Source: Branchiostoma floridae (taxonomy: Eukaryota > Chordata > Leptocardii > Amphioxiformes > Branchiostomatidae). From it: 64,000 nt of DNA. Positions 33,081 to 48,000 of the stretch are shown here, in pieces. The position numbers and the translations under genes are program-made. Position 1 is the stretch's first letter, and the number at the start of each line of letters is the position of its first letter. The stretch spans positions 2,408,010-2,472,009 of the forward strand of contig NC_049981.1 in the NCBI RefSeq assembly GCF_000003815.2, read 5' to 3'. Below the pieces are notes generated by a model. That model was given only the letters and a program-made list of their open reading frames with translations, did no database searches and had not been told where the DNA came from.

Positions 33081-36000
33081 GGCCGCCTCTGTTTACTACA
33101 GTTTGATACCTTCTGTATAGATATGCAAACGCCCCCCTCCCCCTTCTCCATTCACACTCACCCCTCCCACTGTATAGTTTACACAAACGTGTGTCACACA
33201 TTCACACACACAAACACATCATAGAGCTGATTAGTAACACGCGTCCATTCTGTTTGGGATTCTTCCCACTAAACAGTTTGTGCAGAAACTGGTTTGTTTG
33301 GGTGTGTAAGGGGGGATTCTTTAGGTTGTTTTGTTTTCATTTGCAGGACAACTTTCACCTATTTGAGTCTGACTTTGCATTTTTTTCTCCAACATCTTCT
33401 TCAGTGATAATCAGTGATATGTAGTTTGATATTCTATATTGACCAATATAGAACAATAGTCATATTGCAATCATATCCTATCAAATTTACTTTCTGTCTT
33501 GCAGGTATTTTTTGTTCACAAATGCATGCATCTTTCCCCACCCAAGTTTGAGTTTGTTGTATACTTGTTTATTTTTTTGTCTACATGTGACTTTTGGTGA
33601 AATGTTGTCACTCATTTCATTTTGAAGATTTGACATTCATTAAACTGTAGATTCATTTAATTTTTCGATGTTTTTTTTCTGGAGTATTAAGAGAATGGGG
33701 ATTTTCAAGATGTTTTTAGACACACAGTTTAAATGATTATGTAGTGCACAGTAGACAACTTATAAGACACATATTCACAGCGTTGTAAATTCACGATAAA
33801 GAAGAAACAGTAAAGATAAAACCACCGCAAACATGTCAAGATTTCCAATACTGATACTGAAAGAAAGCATGCCCCTATATTGTCCTCTACAGCACAATAC
33901 AAATTCGTCTCAAATTATCAATTCTATCAATCAGCGTCTGAAAGACATTTATTTTCAAACTTTTTTAAGAGAGATACACAATGACAACAAAGGTGGATCC
34001 GCTAAAAACAAATTGAGGTCTTACAGACTGTTCAAGTCCACTTATAATGTGGAACAATACCTGGATATTGACAATATTCGGCACAGGACGGCCGTCACAA
34101 AACTACGAGTCAGTTGCCACAAGTTACACATCGAAACCGGAAGACATAACCGCACTCCTCTAGAACAACGAATATGTAGATACTGCAATCTAGATAAGTT
34201 AGAAGACGAACATCATTTTGTAGTAGAATGTAGTTTGTACAAGTGGGTTTATGAGCTGGTGGCCTGGGTTCGGCACAGGTTTGAATCCCGAGAGCCAGTA
34301 AACTGTTCCTACTCACCTCTTCAGCTCCCACACCAGGAATCGAACCCAGGCCTTGGTGGTGAGAGCGCCAAATCCTAACCACTAGACCACTGTTTCTACT
34401 GGTCTCTTACAGTATATTGCCCCAAACACCTTCATAGACCCTAACTCTCATCAACAAGCTTTAAGTCTGATGGACTCTTTGATATTTTTTTAGACATTGC
34501 CTCCAGTGAGAGAAGTCTTATATTAACGTGTTAGCTAGTGCTGCATATCTAAACTCATATTCAGGTTCAGGCCAGGATTCAGGATCGGGTCTGGACTCGT
34601 AAATACAAGCAAATTACAGGGATATAATGTTAAAAAGAAAGCCACTGTTTTCGGTCATTTTTCTACATTATGAGTTGAGTCTACCTCGTTACACTGCATA
34701 GCAATATTTACAATGTATGGATACGACTTTGTTGCGAGGTGAGGACGTCTTGAAATATGCGCACTTCCCACCGCCGCTTGAGTTGCCCGCCATTTTATTC
34801 AACTCTCCGGTGAACCAAAGTGTGCTTTAGAACGCGTTCGGTGGTTTGCTCGAATCGTTACTGAAGTTTGTTGAAAGTCCCTGCTAAGCTCCGAAGATCT
34901 GCGACCGCAAAGGTCGATTCGGAAATCTACGGCCGTCTTACTTCCAGAAGTAAGGGCTTACTTTGGCGTTGTTGATTAGCGCTAGAAATGTGAAAAAATG
35001 ATGCAGATAAGTTTGAAAAAAGTTACAAATGTCAATCTGACTGGAGATTTTAAAGTTTGAACAGAAAATTTGAAATTTGAAGTCAGTAGTTGACACAAAG
35101 GGTCAGTAATGAACACAAAATGTTGTTGTCTTTTTTACAGTGCAAATTTCACTTACTATGGAAGGTTGTAGATGGTTTAGAACAAAAAATAGTATATAAG
35201 TAAGATTGCTTTTTGCATGTCCGGACTTGGTTTCCGACATTTAGTTGTTCAATGTTCAATGTTCAATGTTTTATTTTATTAAGGTTCTCGCGGGCAAACA
35301 CACATTCACCCGAATTTTGACCTTATTACACACGTCAGGCTTACCAAAGCCACACAAAACACATAATAACAACAGCTGCATACAAACAACGACTTGTAGA
35401 TTCCAGTTAACATTTGTATAACATACATAATAGATTAAAATCAACGTATTGGAAAACGGTACCGAGTTAACAAGCAGTACAGGAATGGCTAACAACAAGT
35501 GTTAATAGCACTACTGTGTAACCTTCTTGTTGTATAGACGGATGGCGCTATGGAGGAAGGACTTGCTGAGTCTCTTAGTACGGGCTTTTGGTAAACTGAT
35601 TGTCCTAGAGTTTCTAAGTGTGCGTCCCGTGGCCCCTGTTCTTGTGGGTGGAACCATGTCATGTAGGGGGTGGTCTTCCTTGAGCATGCGTTCAAACAGC
35701 TGTACCGCTGCCTCCTCCCGTCTGACCTTCAGTGTTGGCAAGTCGGGCACACTGCGTCTACCTCCAAGGGAGATGATGCGCAGGGCCCGGCGCTGTACCC
35801 TCTCGATGGCCAGTTCCTGCTCCTTACTGCACCCGACCAGTATCACATGGCCATACTCAAGTACTGGACGTACAAGTGACAGGTATATCTGTATCAGGTC
35901 CGTTATACTGGTACCTTGCTTCGTCAACAGACGCAGATAATATAGTCTGCGCGATGCTTTACTGATCATTGCAGAGATCTGTTCGTCGAAGGTGAGGTTC

Positions 36001-39000
36001 TTGTCCATGTAGAAACCTAGCCCCTTGGCACAGTCAACGGATGGGACTGGTTGGCCTCCAAGTGTGATCATAGGTGGAATCGGAGCAGATTTGCTGAAGC
36101 AGATCTGGAGAAGTAAACTCTTCCCACCGTTCAGCGTCATCCTGTTGTCTTCTGCCCAGGAGTTAAGATGTGTAGACTCCTCTTCAACAGTTGTATCCTG
36201 ATCGGCTAAAGGCACAGGAATAGTCCTCGACAGAGAAACGTCATCGGCATATCCAACATCCATTGTGTCGTTGTACACGGTGGAGCGTGTGCTCATGAAC
36301 AGCAGAAATAGGTACGGAGACAGCACTCCTCCCTGGGGCACCCCTGACGTTAGGGTGCGCCAGGAGCTGCTCTCCCCGTCCATAACCACTCTCTGCCGTC
36401 GGTTCTGTAAGAAGCTGAAAATCCATCTCTGCATACGAGGGCTGACGTGAATGTCAATGACACGCTGGAGAAGCAGAGCATGGTCCACGCGATCGAACGC
36501 CTTACTCATGTCAGCGAAGATGGCTCTGACGAGCGTCGGCTTGTTTGCGTCCACAGCTGTCAGCCACGTTTGCACCATGCGAACAAGAGCCAGGGTCGTT
36601 GACGAACCCTTTGCATAGGCGTACTGGTTCTTGATGACTGACTGGATGGAGGGTAGCAGCCTTTTCAAGATGCATCTCTCTAGAAGCTTTGCTAAGACTG
36701 AGAGGAGGGACACTGGTCTCATGTCACGAGCTTGACATGCACCGGGAAATTTTGGCACCGGGACCACGTTTGCAGACTTCCAGCCTACAGGAACTGTCCC
36801 CTCTGCGTATGAGGCGTTGAAAAGGTGGGTCACAATCGGAGCAAGGTCCTCTGCGAACTCAGTAAGAATCCAGTTAGGTAAACTGTCGGGCCCGCATGCC
36901 TTCTTGGGTTTGACGGACTTCAGAAGGCACTTGACCTCCCCAATGGAGCACAAGTCAGGACCTGGGTCACCTAGTGGTAGGGGGAACATGTAAAGTGGAA
37001 CACTTTGGCAACATTTGTTGTTTTTGTACTTGGACTTAAACATTTTTACAAGTCGAGTTCCAGTTCAAAGTTTTACGTACACAGCACTAGTGTGAGCACC
37101 CTTCAAAGGGAATCCATTTCTATTTTTACTATTAATTTTTGATATAGTATAATTAGATGCTTGTATGCACCTGTTCATTTGAACAATATGTTAATAATAT
37201 ACATGTCTCTCATGTACATTAACAGTATTACCCACATGAATTTTTGATGTTGCAAGCAGCACATAAGTATGATAATCAAACATATTTTCTTATTTTTGTC
37301 ATATTTTAAAACAGTCAGGAATATGACATTACCATACCATATATCTAATTTTTACTCAGGGCTCGAAATTCAATTTTGGGATTAGGTGCACTGGTGCACC
37401 CAGCTTAAGAAATTGGGTGCACCAAAAATTTTTTGAGTGCACCACTTTAAATTGAAGTAATAACCTAGTAATAAAACTTAGTTACAAGCTATCAAATTAG
37501 TTAAACAAGTACCATGATAGACATTTTTATTATCTTTCTAACACTTAGATGTCAAGAATATGATATATACTAGTATACTTTGATATCTTATACACACAAC
37601 CTAAGAAAATAATTGGGTGCACAGCTCCAAAAAAGCCCTGTTACTTTACCAATAGCTGTTGTTAATTGTAGTTTAGCATTTCATGTAAATTAGTATAGAA
37701 TTGAGGACACCAGTAATAATGTTCATGTCTTCTATTTGCTAATAAAAGGTTATCAATTTATATCTGAAAGAGTAGGGAAGAAATGATTAATGGTTTTATG
37801 ATTTGCAGAAAGTTTCATTGACTTGATAAAGGGAAATTTCTGACAACTTGCAGTTTAGAATATTATTTAATTATAAGTAAACTCAACAGAGGAGTTACAC
37901 AAGAGCTGATGTTTTGGTGACCGTCTGTCAACTTCCTCAGGCAATACTTCTGGTTCTACTCTGCACTGCAGGTATAGGTGGCGCTGCTTACAATGCAGTC
38001 CCTAACATATTGCCTTATTTACATAGTCAAGACACTTCTTAAGAATGTGATCCCACATGTGTACCATCAAATGGCTTAGAAGTAGCATTTGCAAGTTAAT
38101 TGGGCCATTTCCTTGCTTTCTACGATTTTTGATCTTAGAGTACATTTGTAGGCCTAGGCTATAGCCCAAAAGAGTCTATACCCTCCTTCAGCATAGTTCA
38201 TGACTGGAGTGGATTTTCCCCAAACTCTCGCCTCACTAGAAATTTACTGGCTTTGACAAACTCCAAAATTGCAAATACTCCTCTTCCTTCTACTCATAAC
38301 ATTAGAGGAGTAACTGCTCTGGCAGACCCTCCAAAAATAATAAACATAAGCAAAGTGAGCACTAGCTGGTTGTGCAGAAGAATTCTACAATATCCTGCTC
38401 TGGCATACAACTATCTAAGTCCTCCTTGAAACTTGTCCACATGGAGACCATTTCCTGACTTCCCTGTAGTATACACAGAGTGACAAAGCCTGTCATGGCT
38501 GTAACTTGTAACGAAGCACATATCCAGAACGTATTTGTGCATGCAATGATGCAAGTGAACATAAGGTGCACTGGAGTGTCACTGACGTTTCGAAAGTCAC
38601 ATCCAGTTGCTTGGGTAACTGCTATGTGGCATATCTGCTTATTACCTGGATGTCTTGCCTTCATGATGTATGAACTCCCTTTCCAGTTATCATCATTTTT
38701 TCCACCTTTATATTATAGCACTTCATCATGTTTTGCACTGTTGTAGACTAGTATATATTGACAGACGTCACAAGCAGTTTCACTCACATTGTATAAATGT
38801 CCAATGTCACAGAGATACAAACATCTCACATACAGGCAGACCAGCAAGGAGCCTGGGAGCTAGTCTCTTAATACAATTTGCCTGACTGTTTAAACTTTAG
38901 GGTTATAATTGTGTATGTATGTTTTACAGAACCAGAGGTGCAACAGGACGTGTGAGGAGCCTGGGAGCTAGTCTATTAGTATTAGCACAGTTAGCCTGGG

Positions 39001-42000
39001 AGCCAGACTGTTCTGGGTTATAATTGTATACAGAACCAGAGGCGCGGCAGGACCTGCAAGGAGCCTGGGAGCTAGTCTATTAGCACAGTTAGCCTGGAAG
39101 CCAGACTGTTTAGGGTTATAATTCTGTACTTGTGTTTTACAGAACTAGAGGCTCGGCAGGACTTGCGAGGAGCCTGGGAGCTAGTCCAAGTCGCCCAGTT
39201 CCTCAGGCTGTTCAGACAAAAGCTTGGGTTTGCTGACATCAACACACAGGTTTGTTTATTTGTTTGTTTATTTATTTGTTTATGTTTGGTCAAATTTGCA
39301 AATCACTGAAAATTGAACAAGAATTGGTACATAAAAATGCAGTGATAACAAAAAATGTTATGATACTTTTAATATGTATATCATCCTATTTAAACTTTTA
39401 GGTTTCAATTGCAATGAATTGAAAAACAATTTGAAAAATTTGTATATTTTTCTGTGCAGAAGTTTCTCATTTGCAAATTTTTCACACAAACAAAACCCCA
39501 ACCCACTTGAAAAACTTGTTTGGCTTTTTCAAGGTGTATGATGAAACACTACTTTAGGCTACGGTTACATGCCAGAGTCAGCATACCCTGTGGACCCCAC
39601 CAACACAAAGTGGCACATCCCGTATACACAGACTTGTTACAGGGAGCAACCATTTCAGCACCTGTAAAAGGGGTGATGCTAATACTATAGTTTGACTTAT
39701 GAAAAGCAGAACTGTGTATATTAGTAACATTAGTGAACTACTGTATGTTTTCATTCTCATCATTTTCAAGGTTCTCTTGTTATTATTGTTGAACTATTGT
39801 CATTAAATCAAAAATTGTTATTTTTAGGTTTAGTAAAGTGTTATTGGCAGACCTTTTTACATGATTAAATTTGCTATATCGTTGCATACAGTATAGGTGA
39901 CAGTATTGTTTGTGGCTTGTTGATGGTGTTAATGCCATTGTTGTTTACGTTGTTGTTGTTGTTGACGTTGTTTCCAGCGGCTGGAGGCGGAGCTGCGGCA
40001 GCGTGACAGCGCCCCCCTGGCCGACACTCTTGCTCGCCTGCTGCGATACCTCTTCACACGCACCGATATCAGGTTAGAATATATATAGGTCATAGGTCAG
40101 AGTTCGTGCGATAATGCCTCACATCAGGTGAGAATATGCAAATGTCATATGTCAGAGTTCATGCAGCAAAGCCTCACATTAGGTGAGAAGATGCATATGT
40201 CATAGGTCAGAGTTCGTGCAATTAATCCTCACATGCACTGACATCAGGTGAGAAGATGCTTATGTCAAAGGTCAGAGTTTATGCAATTCTGCATCACAGG
40301 TACTGAAAAGCACCCAAAGAAGGTGAAGTCAAAGTTTTTGTCATCTGTTCTAAAATATGCTGTATATTAGTGTACAATGGTACCAAAACAATTGAGTACA
40401 TGCATATTACCCAACACGAATTATACACCAAGCCAAATTTGGTGCACAACTACAATCTGTGATACACAAAAATGCACATTACTGTAATTCACCTTGTCTT
40501 CTCGGTACCAAACTTTCATGGTCGGAGAAAATTTAACTTGTTCTCGGAACTAAATGTTCACGGTGGTGGCAGGTGCATATAAAAAAGTATATTGTATTAT
40601 TTGTTATCAGTAATGATAAGTTCACGTTATAGTCATCACCGTGAAAACTGTGAACACAAAAGTACATTGAAAAAGTCAGGAATTACAGTATGTAACGGGG
40701 GCCGCCCTAAGACGGTCCCCGTCGTAAGACGGTACGGATTTTTTGCTGATCTTATTATCCATAAGTACACCGTGTTTGTTGCCACTGACTATGCTGATTA
40801 CAAAGGTAAATAAACCAAGTCCATGCACACAACTTTAATTTGCATTCCAAGTATACTTTAACATATTTAATTCATGTTTTTTTAAGAGCAGAATTCTAAC
40901 AGTAATGTTGACAGTGCTGAATCACTGCGGTCACCGGCCTCTGCGTATTGGCGGCTCGTGTCGCTAACTATACGAACTCATCCAAGCAGTCACACAACTG
41001 CCATGATACACATAAATAAAGCTCCATAAAACACTATGAATATGGGTCTTCAAATGTTTGTTGAGTAGAAAAGCAACCAAAAGCAAGCGACATAAACATT
41101 GCCACCATTGTACTCCCAAGGGAGTGTGGCCGTGAAGGTGGCAGACTAGAGAACGCTCCAAAGATTTATTTGACTGTAACAAATGATTCGTGCTGTCTAT
41201 GAAAATAAAACTTGACAGAGAGATGTAGACGATATTTTCATATAATCAGACAGAGTTTTGTTGATGTTGGCGGTGTCGTTTTTTCGTAATAGTTTTTTTA
41301 GTCGGGCATTCACAATCAGTGCATTCAGCCCATTGCCCGTAAAACATCAGCTTGATTGTTCTAGGTACAGCCTTCCTCATGTGAGACAAGAAGTACATAC
41401 AGTCACAATTTTATTGTCAAAAGAAAGCTAAAATATCATACTATTAATTTTTTTCTGTGTACTTAGATTTACCACTTACTTCTGAAGAGAGCAAAATATA
41501 AAAAAAGCGTACCGAGTTAGGCACACTGTCCAGCGTAGCACAAAATTGGAAGGTTACATACACGAAATTGTCTCTCAGTGTTTGCCGCTTGTAACACGCA
41601 GCGCGAAAGGTTCATGAACCACATGAATGCATTTCTTATTCAAGTATGTTGTTCAAATCTATGAGTAAAAAATTCAGTCATTAAAATTTGACCACTCTCA
41701 GGCAACTAGCGATGGAGCGCCATGAGTTTGAGCGCATGAAAAAGCGTACCGTGTTGGGGCACCTCCCGTTACTACCCATTTTCAGCCCTGCAAGAAAAAA
41801 GAAGGAAAAAGATTGATTTAGATAAGTAAAGCATCAGCTGATTTGACTGTTATACAACAGGAGGGGCCTTGCTGTAGATGTAGATGGAAAATATTAGTTT
41901 TAGGTCATAGGTCAGGGTTCATAGGGCAGGATGTAGACCTTTCTGAGCTAGGTACCGGATGGTGTTAATTTGTGGGGGAGTGGATATTAATGAGGTGCCG

Positions 42001-45000
42001 TTATCGACCGGCACACGTAATGGCTCCCCAGGGTATACTGCCCAAACCGCGCTGTTACTAATGTGCGCCGCGGGAATTTTAGCGGTCAGGGGATATGGTG
42101 TAGCTCACGACATTTAATTTGAGAACATTCGTTTTCTAGCTGGCCTTGTAGCAATCAAATAACTTTGAGATGATGAAATTTAGCATTTGATTAGTCACTA
42201 TAATTAAGTTATCATCAAATAATCAAGAATTACTGTGCAGATTGTTTCAGATTGCTGCTATATTGTTGCACGATGTATAAAAAATTGTTGCTTGCAGGTT
42301 GATATTTTGAGCCATTAGATTGTACAAGATGGATTAGACTATGAATAACTTGTTTTTATCTGAAAGATTACAGAATCATGTATAATTATATGTTAGTAAG
42401 GGAATACATAAGAGTGTTTTTTATCCATTTGTTACAACATATAGACAGAATATAGAAATGTATTTTATTATCCTATTGTTACCACATGTGACAGAATATA
42501 GAAATGTATCACATGTGCCATCGGGGCTTGAAATACCACCTGCATATGCAAGTTAGTGCAGGTAAAATTGGAGCTGTGCAGGTATTTCTAGTGTCTACTT
42601 GCACCTAACCTGCACTGGTCTATGTACTGGGTTTGCAGAAAAAAGTATTTTGAGCCCTGGCCATGTTCGAGCCTTTTGCCAAGAACATGTGACAGAATAT
42701 ACAAACTACAGAAATATGGATTTATGAGCCCAGTCCTCCACAGGAATCATGGGATACCAGGGCTTGAAATACTTTTTTCTGCATACCTGCACTGGTGCAG
42801 GTAACATTGAAAATTACCTGCACCCGACAAATTTTGCCTGCACCACTCTGAATTTAGGAATTTTAGATCATACTAAAATAGTTCAAGAACCATTGCTATT
42901 TTTTCTTTTATACTTTATAGGTAGTAACAGTCAATGCAGCTAATGACAATCTAAACTATATACAGCTACATTATAGGACGTTTATGTAGAAAACATGGAC
43001 CAGTGCAGGTTAGGTGCAGGTAGACACCAGAAATACCTGCACAGCTCCAATTTTACCTGCACTAACCTGCATATACAGGTGGTATTTCGAGCCCTGGATA
43101 CAAAGAAACGCAGTGCTCAAAATACCCACTTGCACACATGCTAATGCAAACACATTTTCAATGATTTTGCCTGGCATAGGTTAATTTCAAACTCAGGTAG
43201 CTCATTGCAACCTGAAATTTTGCAGTTTTAATACCACTTTTCCCCCACCTTTGTGCATAAGCTTTTATATTCATTTCTTGAAAAGATAAAACATAAGAAA
43301 AGATAATGGATTAGTAAATGACTTGAAGAAAATGATAACTTGAAAGTGGAACAACCTGAAATGTTGATGGCACAAACTGGCTTATGACTCAGGTTGCCGC
43401 CTCAGCAATCTGGCTGAAAAAAAAAAGTATTTTGCGCACTGAAACGTTTTGTTTAGTTCTATATGCCTCAGAATGATTGTGGATTTATAAAACATGAAAT
43501 TTCCACAACTACCAATATGTGCATCACATAGATTAGGTCTGGCAGGAGGGGGATCATATAGGGGCTGTCTCAGAAGTTCAGTTTCATTCAGTAAACAATA
43601 TTGGTAATGTACATGTAACATGACAGTTACTGTTTGTAATGCATGCTTGGTAAATTTCAGATCTGTTAATTCAAAGTTTAATTTTATAGTGGCTTCCATG
43701 TCAGATTACTAAGATTTACCTACTTTGTGAGAATTATCAATTACTTTGTAATATTTTCTTTTTGTTTGACTTTGAGCAAAGAAAGCCCTTAATGCACAAC
43801 CAATAGCACTATTTTAATGTCCTAATGAAGATTTTTGCAAATTAAAAGGTTCTTTTAGTACTGAATATTTTACCAACCAGTGGTTCTGATACATCCAGGT
43901 AAACCAGTGGCTGTATTTGGTGGCTTAACCAATCATGGAGCCTGATACATCCAGTGTAACCAATGGCTGTCTTTGGTGGTTTCAACCAGAGTGCCACTAA
44001 TCAGGTGCCTTGTTACATCCAGACTGACTAATGGCTGTCCTTTCAGACATAACCAATCAGGGAGCCTGTTACATCCAGTTTAACCAATGGCTGTCTTTGT
44101 TCCTCCAGGTTGGGCAGTTGGGAGGCTGATGTGAAGAGAGTTCTGACGGAGACTGGCAGCCAATGGAAACCCTTCGCTTCTGGCGCATCATACGCAGACA
44201 TGGACCCCTACCAACGGGTGAGTCCGGCGTTGTTGTTATTTTGTTTTTTGTTTTCATTTCTTTATTGAAGTTTGGGTGAAAAGCAAAATGCTTACATTTA
44301 AAAAGCCATCTCTTTGAAAACATTAGTAGAAACAAAAAAATATTGACTTGAGTAAGAACCCAACATATCTAAAAATGCCAGATGGATTATGAAAAGCAAT
44401 TAATGAGAAATAAAACAATGAACCACTGCAGGCAATTGCAAAAACTAACTGTTCAATCTGTATTAAAAGTGTGAACAATATGGGCTGTTACACTTTCATG
44501 GGTGGAAATGCCAAACAAACTAATGTTGGTAAGAAGCTGACCTGATGCTGATGAGCTGGTCCCCAGAATGTGTCATCTGCTGAAGTTTTTCCAGACAAAC
44601 TAGTGTTGGTAAGAGGCAGACTTTGTATTGGCAAACTTGTTCCTATTTTTTGTAATTATAAATCTACGTCAGTAAGAAGGAAAAAGGTGCTGTTGAGTCG
44701 CCCCCAGCGTATAATTTATTCATTACAGAAACTGCAGGAGATGAGAAATGAATATCGTTAAGATGTGACATGGTACAGCTGAGCCAGTCCCCGCAGTGTA
44801 ACATATTCATTACAAATATAGTCTCAGTTGCTGGCAAAATGATACTGATAAGTGTGTGATGTTGGACTGCTGAGCTGGTCCCCTTGCGATGTTTATGCAT
44901 TGCAAAAGTCTGAGACGGGAAATGAAACTGCTGACATCAGCAGACTCTGATTCTCCAGCCCACGGCAAAGCGCAGGGTTCGAAGCCTACGGCTGGAGACA

Positions 45001-48000
45001 TGTCTAGAGCATAGTCCGGCCACTTGTATCTGCGAGAGGTACCCTGCAGTCATTATTGCGTATGGGACAGGTTTCTGGAGACAAGAGATATTTCTGCATG
45101 TGAGACAAGTTTCTGGGTTCAACAGGTATTTCTGGAATGGAACAAGTTTCTGGTATCATAGATGTTTCCTCGTCGGGGACAGGTTTCTGGGTACTACAGG
45201 TATTTCTGCGTATGGGACAAGTTTCTGGGTGCAGCAAGGATTAAAGCTTATGGGACACTTTTCTGGGTATGACAGGTATTTTTGTGTATGGGACACAAGT
45301 CTCTGTTACTGTAGATATTTCTGTGTACAGGACAAGTTTCTGGGTAGGACAGATATTTCTGCATATCTGACAAGTTTCTTGGGAGGACAGATATTTCTGT
45401 GTGTACAGGACAAGTTTTCGTTACTACAGATATTTCTATGTATGGGACAACTTTCTGGTATGGCAGATATTTCTGCATAAGTTTTTGGTACTACACTACA
45501 AATATTTCTGCATATGGGACAAGTTTTTGGGTAGGACAGATACTTCTGGTTATGAGACAAGTGTCTTGTACGGCAGATATTTTTGCCAATTTTTCTGGGT
45601 AGGACAGATATTTCTGGTACAGGACAAGTTTCTGGTAGGACATCTGTGTTTCTGCGTATGGGACAAGTTTCTGGTACCCCAGATATTTCTGTGTATGGGA
45701 CAAGTTTCTGGTCCAACATTTTCTTGTGTGGGACAAGTTTCTGGGGAGGACAGATATTTCTGCGTTTGGGGCGAGTAACTACAGATATTTCTGTGTATGG
45801 GACAAGTTTCTGGTACCCCAGATATTTCTGTGTATGGGACAAGTTTCTGGTACCCCAGATATTTCTGTGTATGGGACAAGTTTCTGGTACCCCAGATATT
45901 TCTGTGTATGGGACAAGTTTCTGGTACCCCAGATATTTCTGTGTATGGGACAAGTTTCTGGTACCCCAGATATTTCTGTGTATGGGACAAGTTTCTGGTA
46001 CCCCAGATATTTCTATGTATGGGACAAGTTTTTGGTCCAACGTTTTCTTGTGTGGGACAAGTTTCTGGGGAGGACAGATATTTCTGCGTATGGGGCGAGT
46101 AACTACAGATATTTCTATATATAGGACTATTTTCTGGTACTACAGATATTTCTACGCATGGGACAAGTTTCGTCACGACAGTCTACAGATACTAACTTGA
46201 AGGGTGTTAACAAATTACAAACTGTATTACGGTACATCATCACAGTTTCAGTACAGTAACAGGATGTGTTGTTATGTACAGCTGGTGTTCCTGAAGGGCG
46301 TTGCGGACCACGTGTTCGAGCAGAAGGTGGACGAGTTGTCAGAGTATCTGGACGAGACGTACGACCCTGAAGACATGGTGAGCACTTTCACTTTTTTCTT
46401 CAAGACAAACTGAGCAAGACAAGAAATGTACTTGAGATTTTTGACATGCTGAAATGTACAGTTCTTCAAGTCAGGCTTTTAGACAGGCATGCGTCCAGGC
46501 ATCATTTGGTCACACTTTTCTTGAAATAACAAGAAATTGGACGCACTAGACATCCTTACACTGGGGAGCAGGTCCTCTGACAAGCATGAAATTCTGATTG
46601 ACCATTGATGCCACTAGGTAATTTGTGGTCGCAGTCTTCTACTGTGACCTCTCCTTACAGTAATTAAATGCTCCTTAGAATAACCTTAGAATGCACCATT
46701 TTAACTTAAAATTCTTGAAAACTCTGCACCATGGAAGGTGGAGGTTGTCCCCGATTTACCACGACTCACCAAGAAATTTGGACCCCCTATGAGAATCCTT
46801 GCTGAAAGCCTGTTTACAGTATTAACCTGTTGTTGTCTGCCATGCCCACAGAGAGCCGTTCCTATTGGCCAGGACAGTCTGAAGAACACCTACTGGTACT
46901 TCGATGGTGAGTAGGAAAGTCTCTGGATGGTTTTTGTGAAGCCTCAGCGATGTCATGTATCCACTATGGTGTCATGTTTTATGAACTTTGGGAGATAAGT
47001 AAAATACTGAGTGTTTTTTTTAATGTGTGAGGAACGAGTGGGTACTTAATCATAATGTGAAGGAGTTTGCATTTTTATGTCCTAAAACATAACCTGTCAT
47101 AAACATAACACCCCCTTCTGGAGTTCAGTGCTCATTTCCACCTCTGACCCCTTCAGGTCAGTGTAATCTGCATATTACCTCTGACCCTTCTAGGTCATGT
47201 GTACATTGACTTCTGACCCTACTGGTAATATTATCTGCATATTTACCTTTGGCCCTTCCAGGTAATATGAAATCTGCATATTGACCTCTGACACCTCCAG
47301 GTCAAGCCCAACTGCACATATCCGGTCTTTTATGTCCCTCGTAGTAGTAGGATATTGGTAAATATCCTTGCCTTCAGATTTGGTCTTTTTACACAGCTAC
47401 TTGTTTCTCCTCAGACTTGCGGCTGTACAAAGAGACAGTCGGAAGGAAGGGGGAGAAGTGGGAGTGTGTCTGCAGCAATCTTAAGGAGTGGACCTCCTTC
47501 GTCAAGAAGTTCCGCAAGTCGTCCCACCCCCAGGAGAAGGAGCTCTACGAGTTTCTGCATGGCCAGCTACTGCCGCTTATCCTGGGGCCACTTCAGACAC
47601 TGGAGGGACTGTCTCAGGTAAGAACCCCCCTCGGTACCCCCTCTCAGCTAACCCCCTCAGGTAACACCCCCTCCCCCAGCTGCTGCTGCTGCTTATCCTT
47701 CTTATCCTTCAGACACTGGAGGGACTCTCTCAGGTAAGCACCCACCCACCCACATACACCCACCCACCCACCCACCCATACCCCCGGCACAACCCCCCCC
47801 CCCCCCCCACGCCCCCCACACAAACACACAAACACGCAACACACACACGGTAACACCCCCCTGCCCCAGCTACTGCCCCAGATGTTGGCCATGCTTCAGA
47901 CACCGGAGAGACTCTCTCTAGTGAGAATCCCTTCATGTACTGACTCTCAGCAAACCCCTTCAGAGCCTCCTCAGGTAAGAAACCCCCTCAGGTACTGGAG

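Larger units (their letters stand above)
32786..39142 (+). other. Intron 1 of the CECR2-like/BCL9 gene
   Basis: 6.4 kb. It holds two LINE fragments (33780-34240 and 35244-37065), a tRNA-Glu-like SINE (34240-34400), a GGTGCACC repeat (37363-37640) and exon-edge duplications next to exon 2. I see no other exon. Confidence 0.7.

Noticed and set aside
34330-34403. Functional tRNA-Glu gene on the - strand
   Set aside because: D, anticodon and T arms are present, but the acceptor stem does not pair; more likely a SINE head.
45306-46200. Several 200-codon ORFs on both strands
   Set aside because: Translations of the intronic 37-bp minisatellite; no start context, no domain, lies inside an intron with good splice sites.
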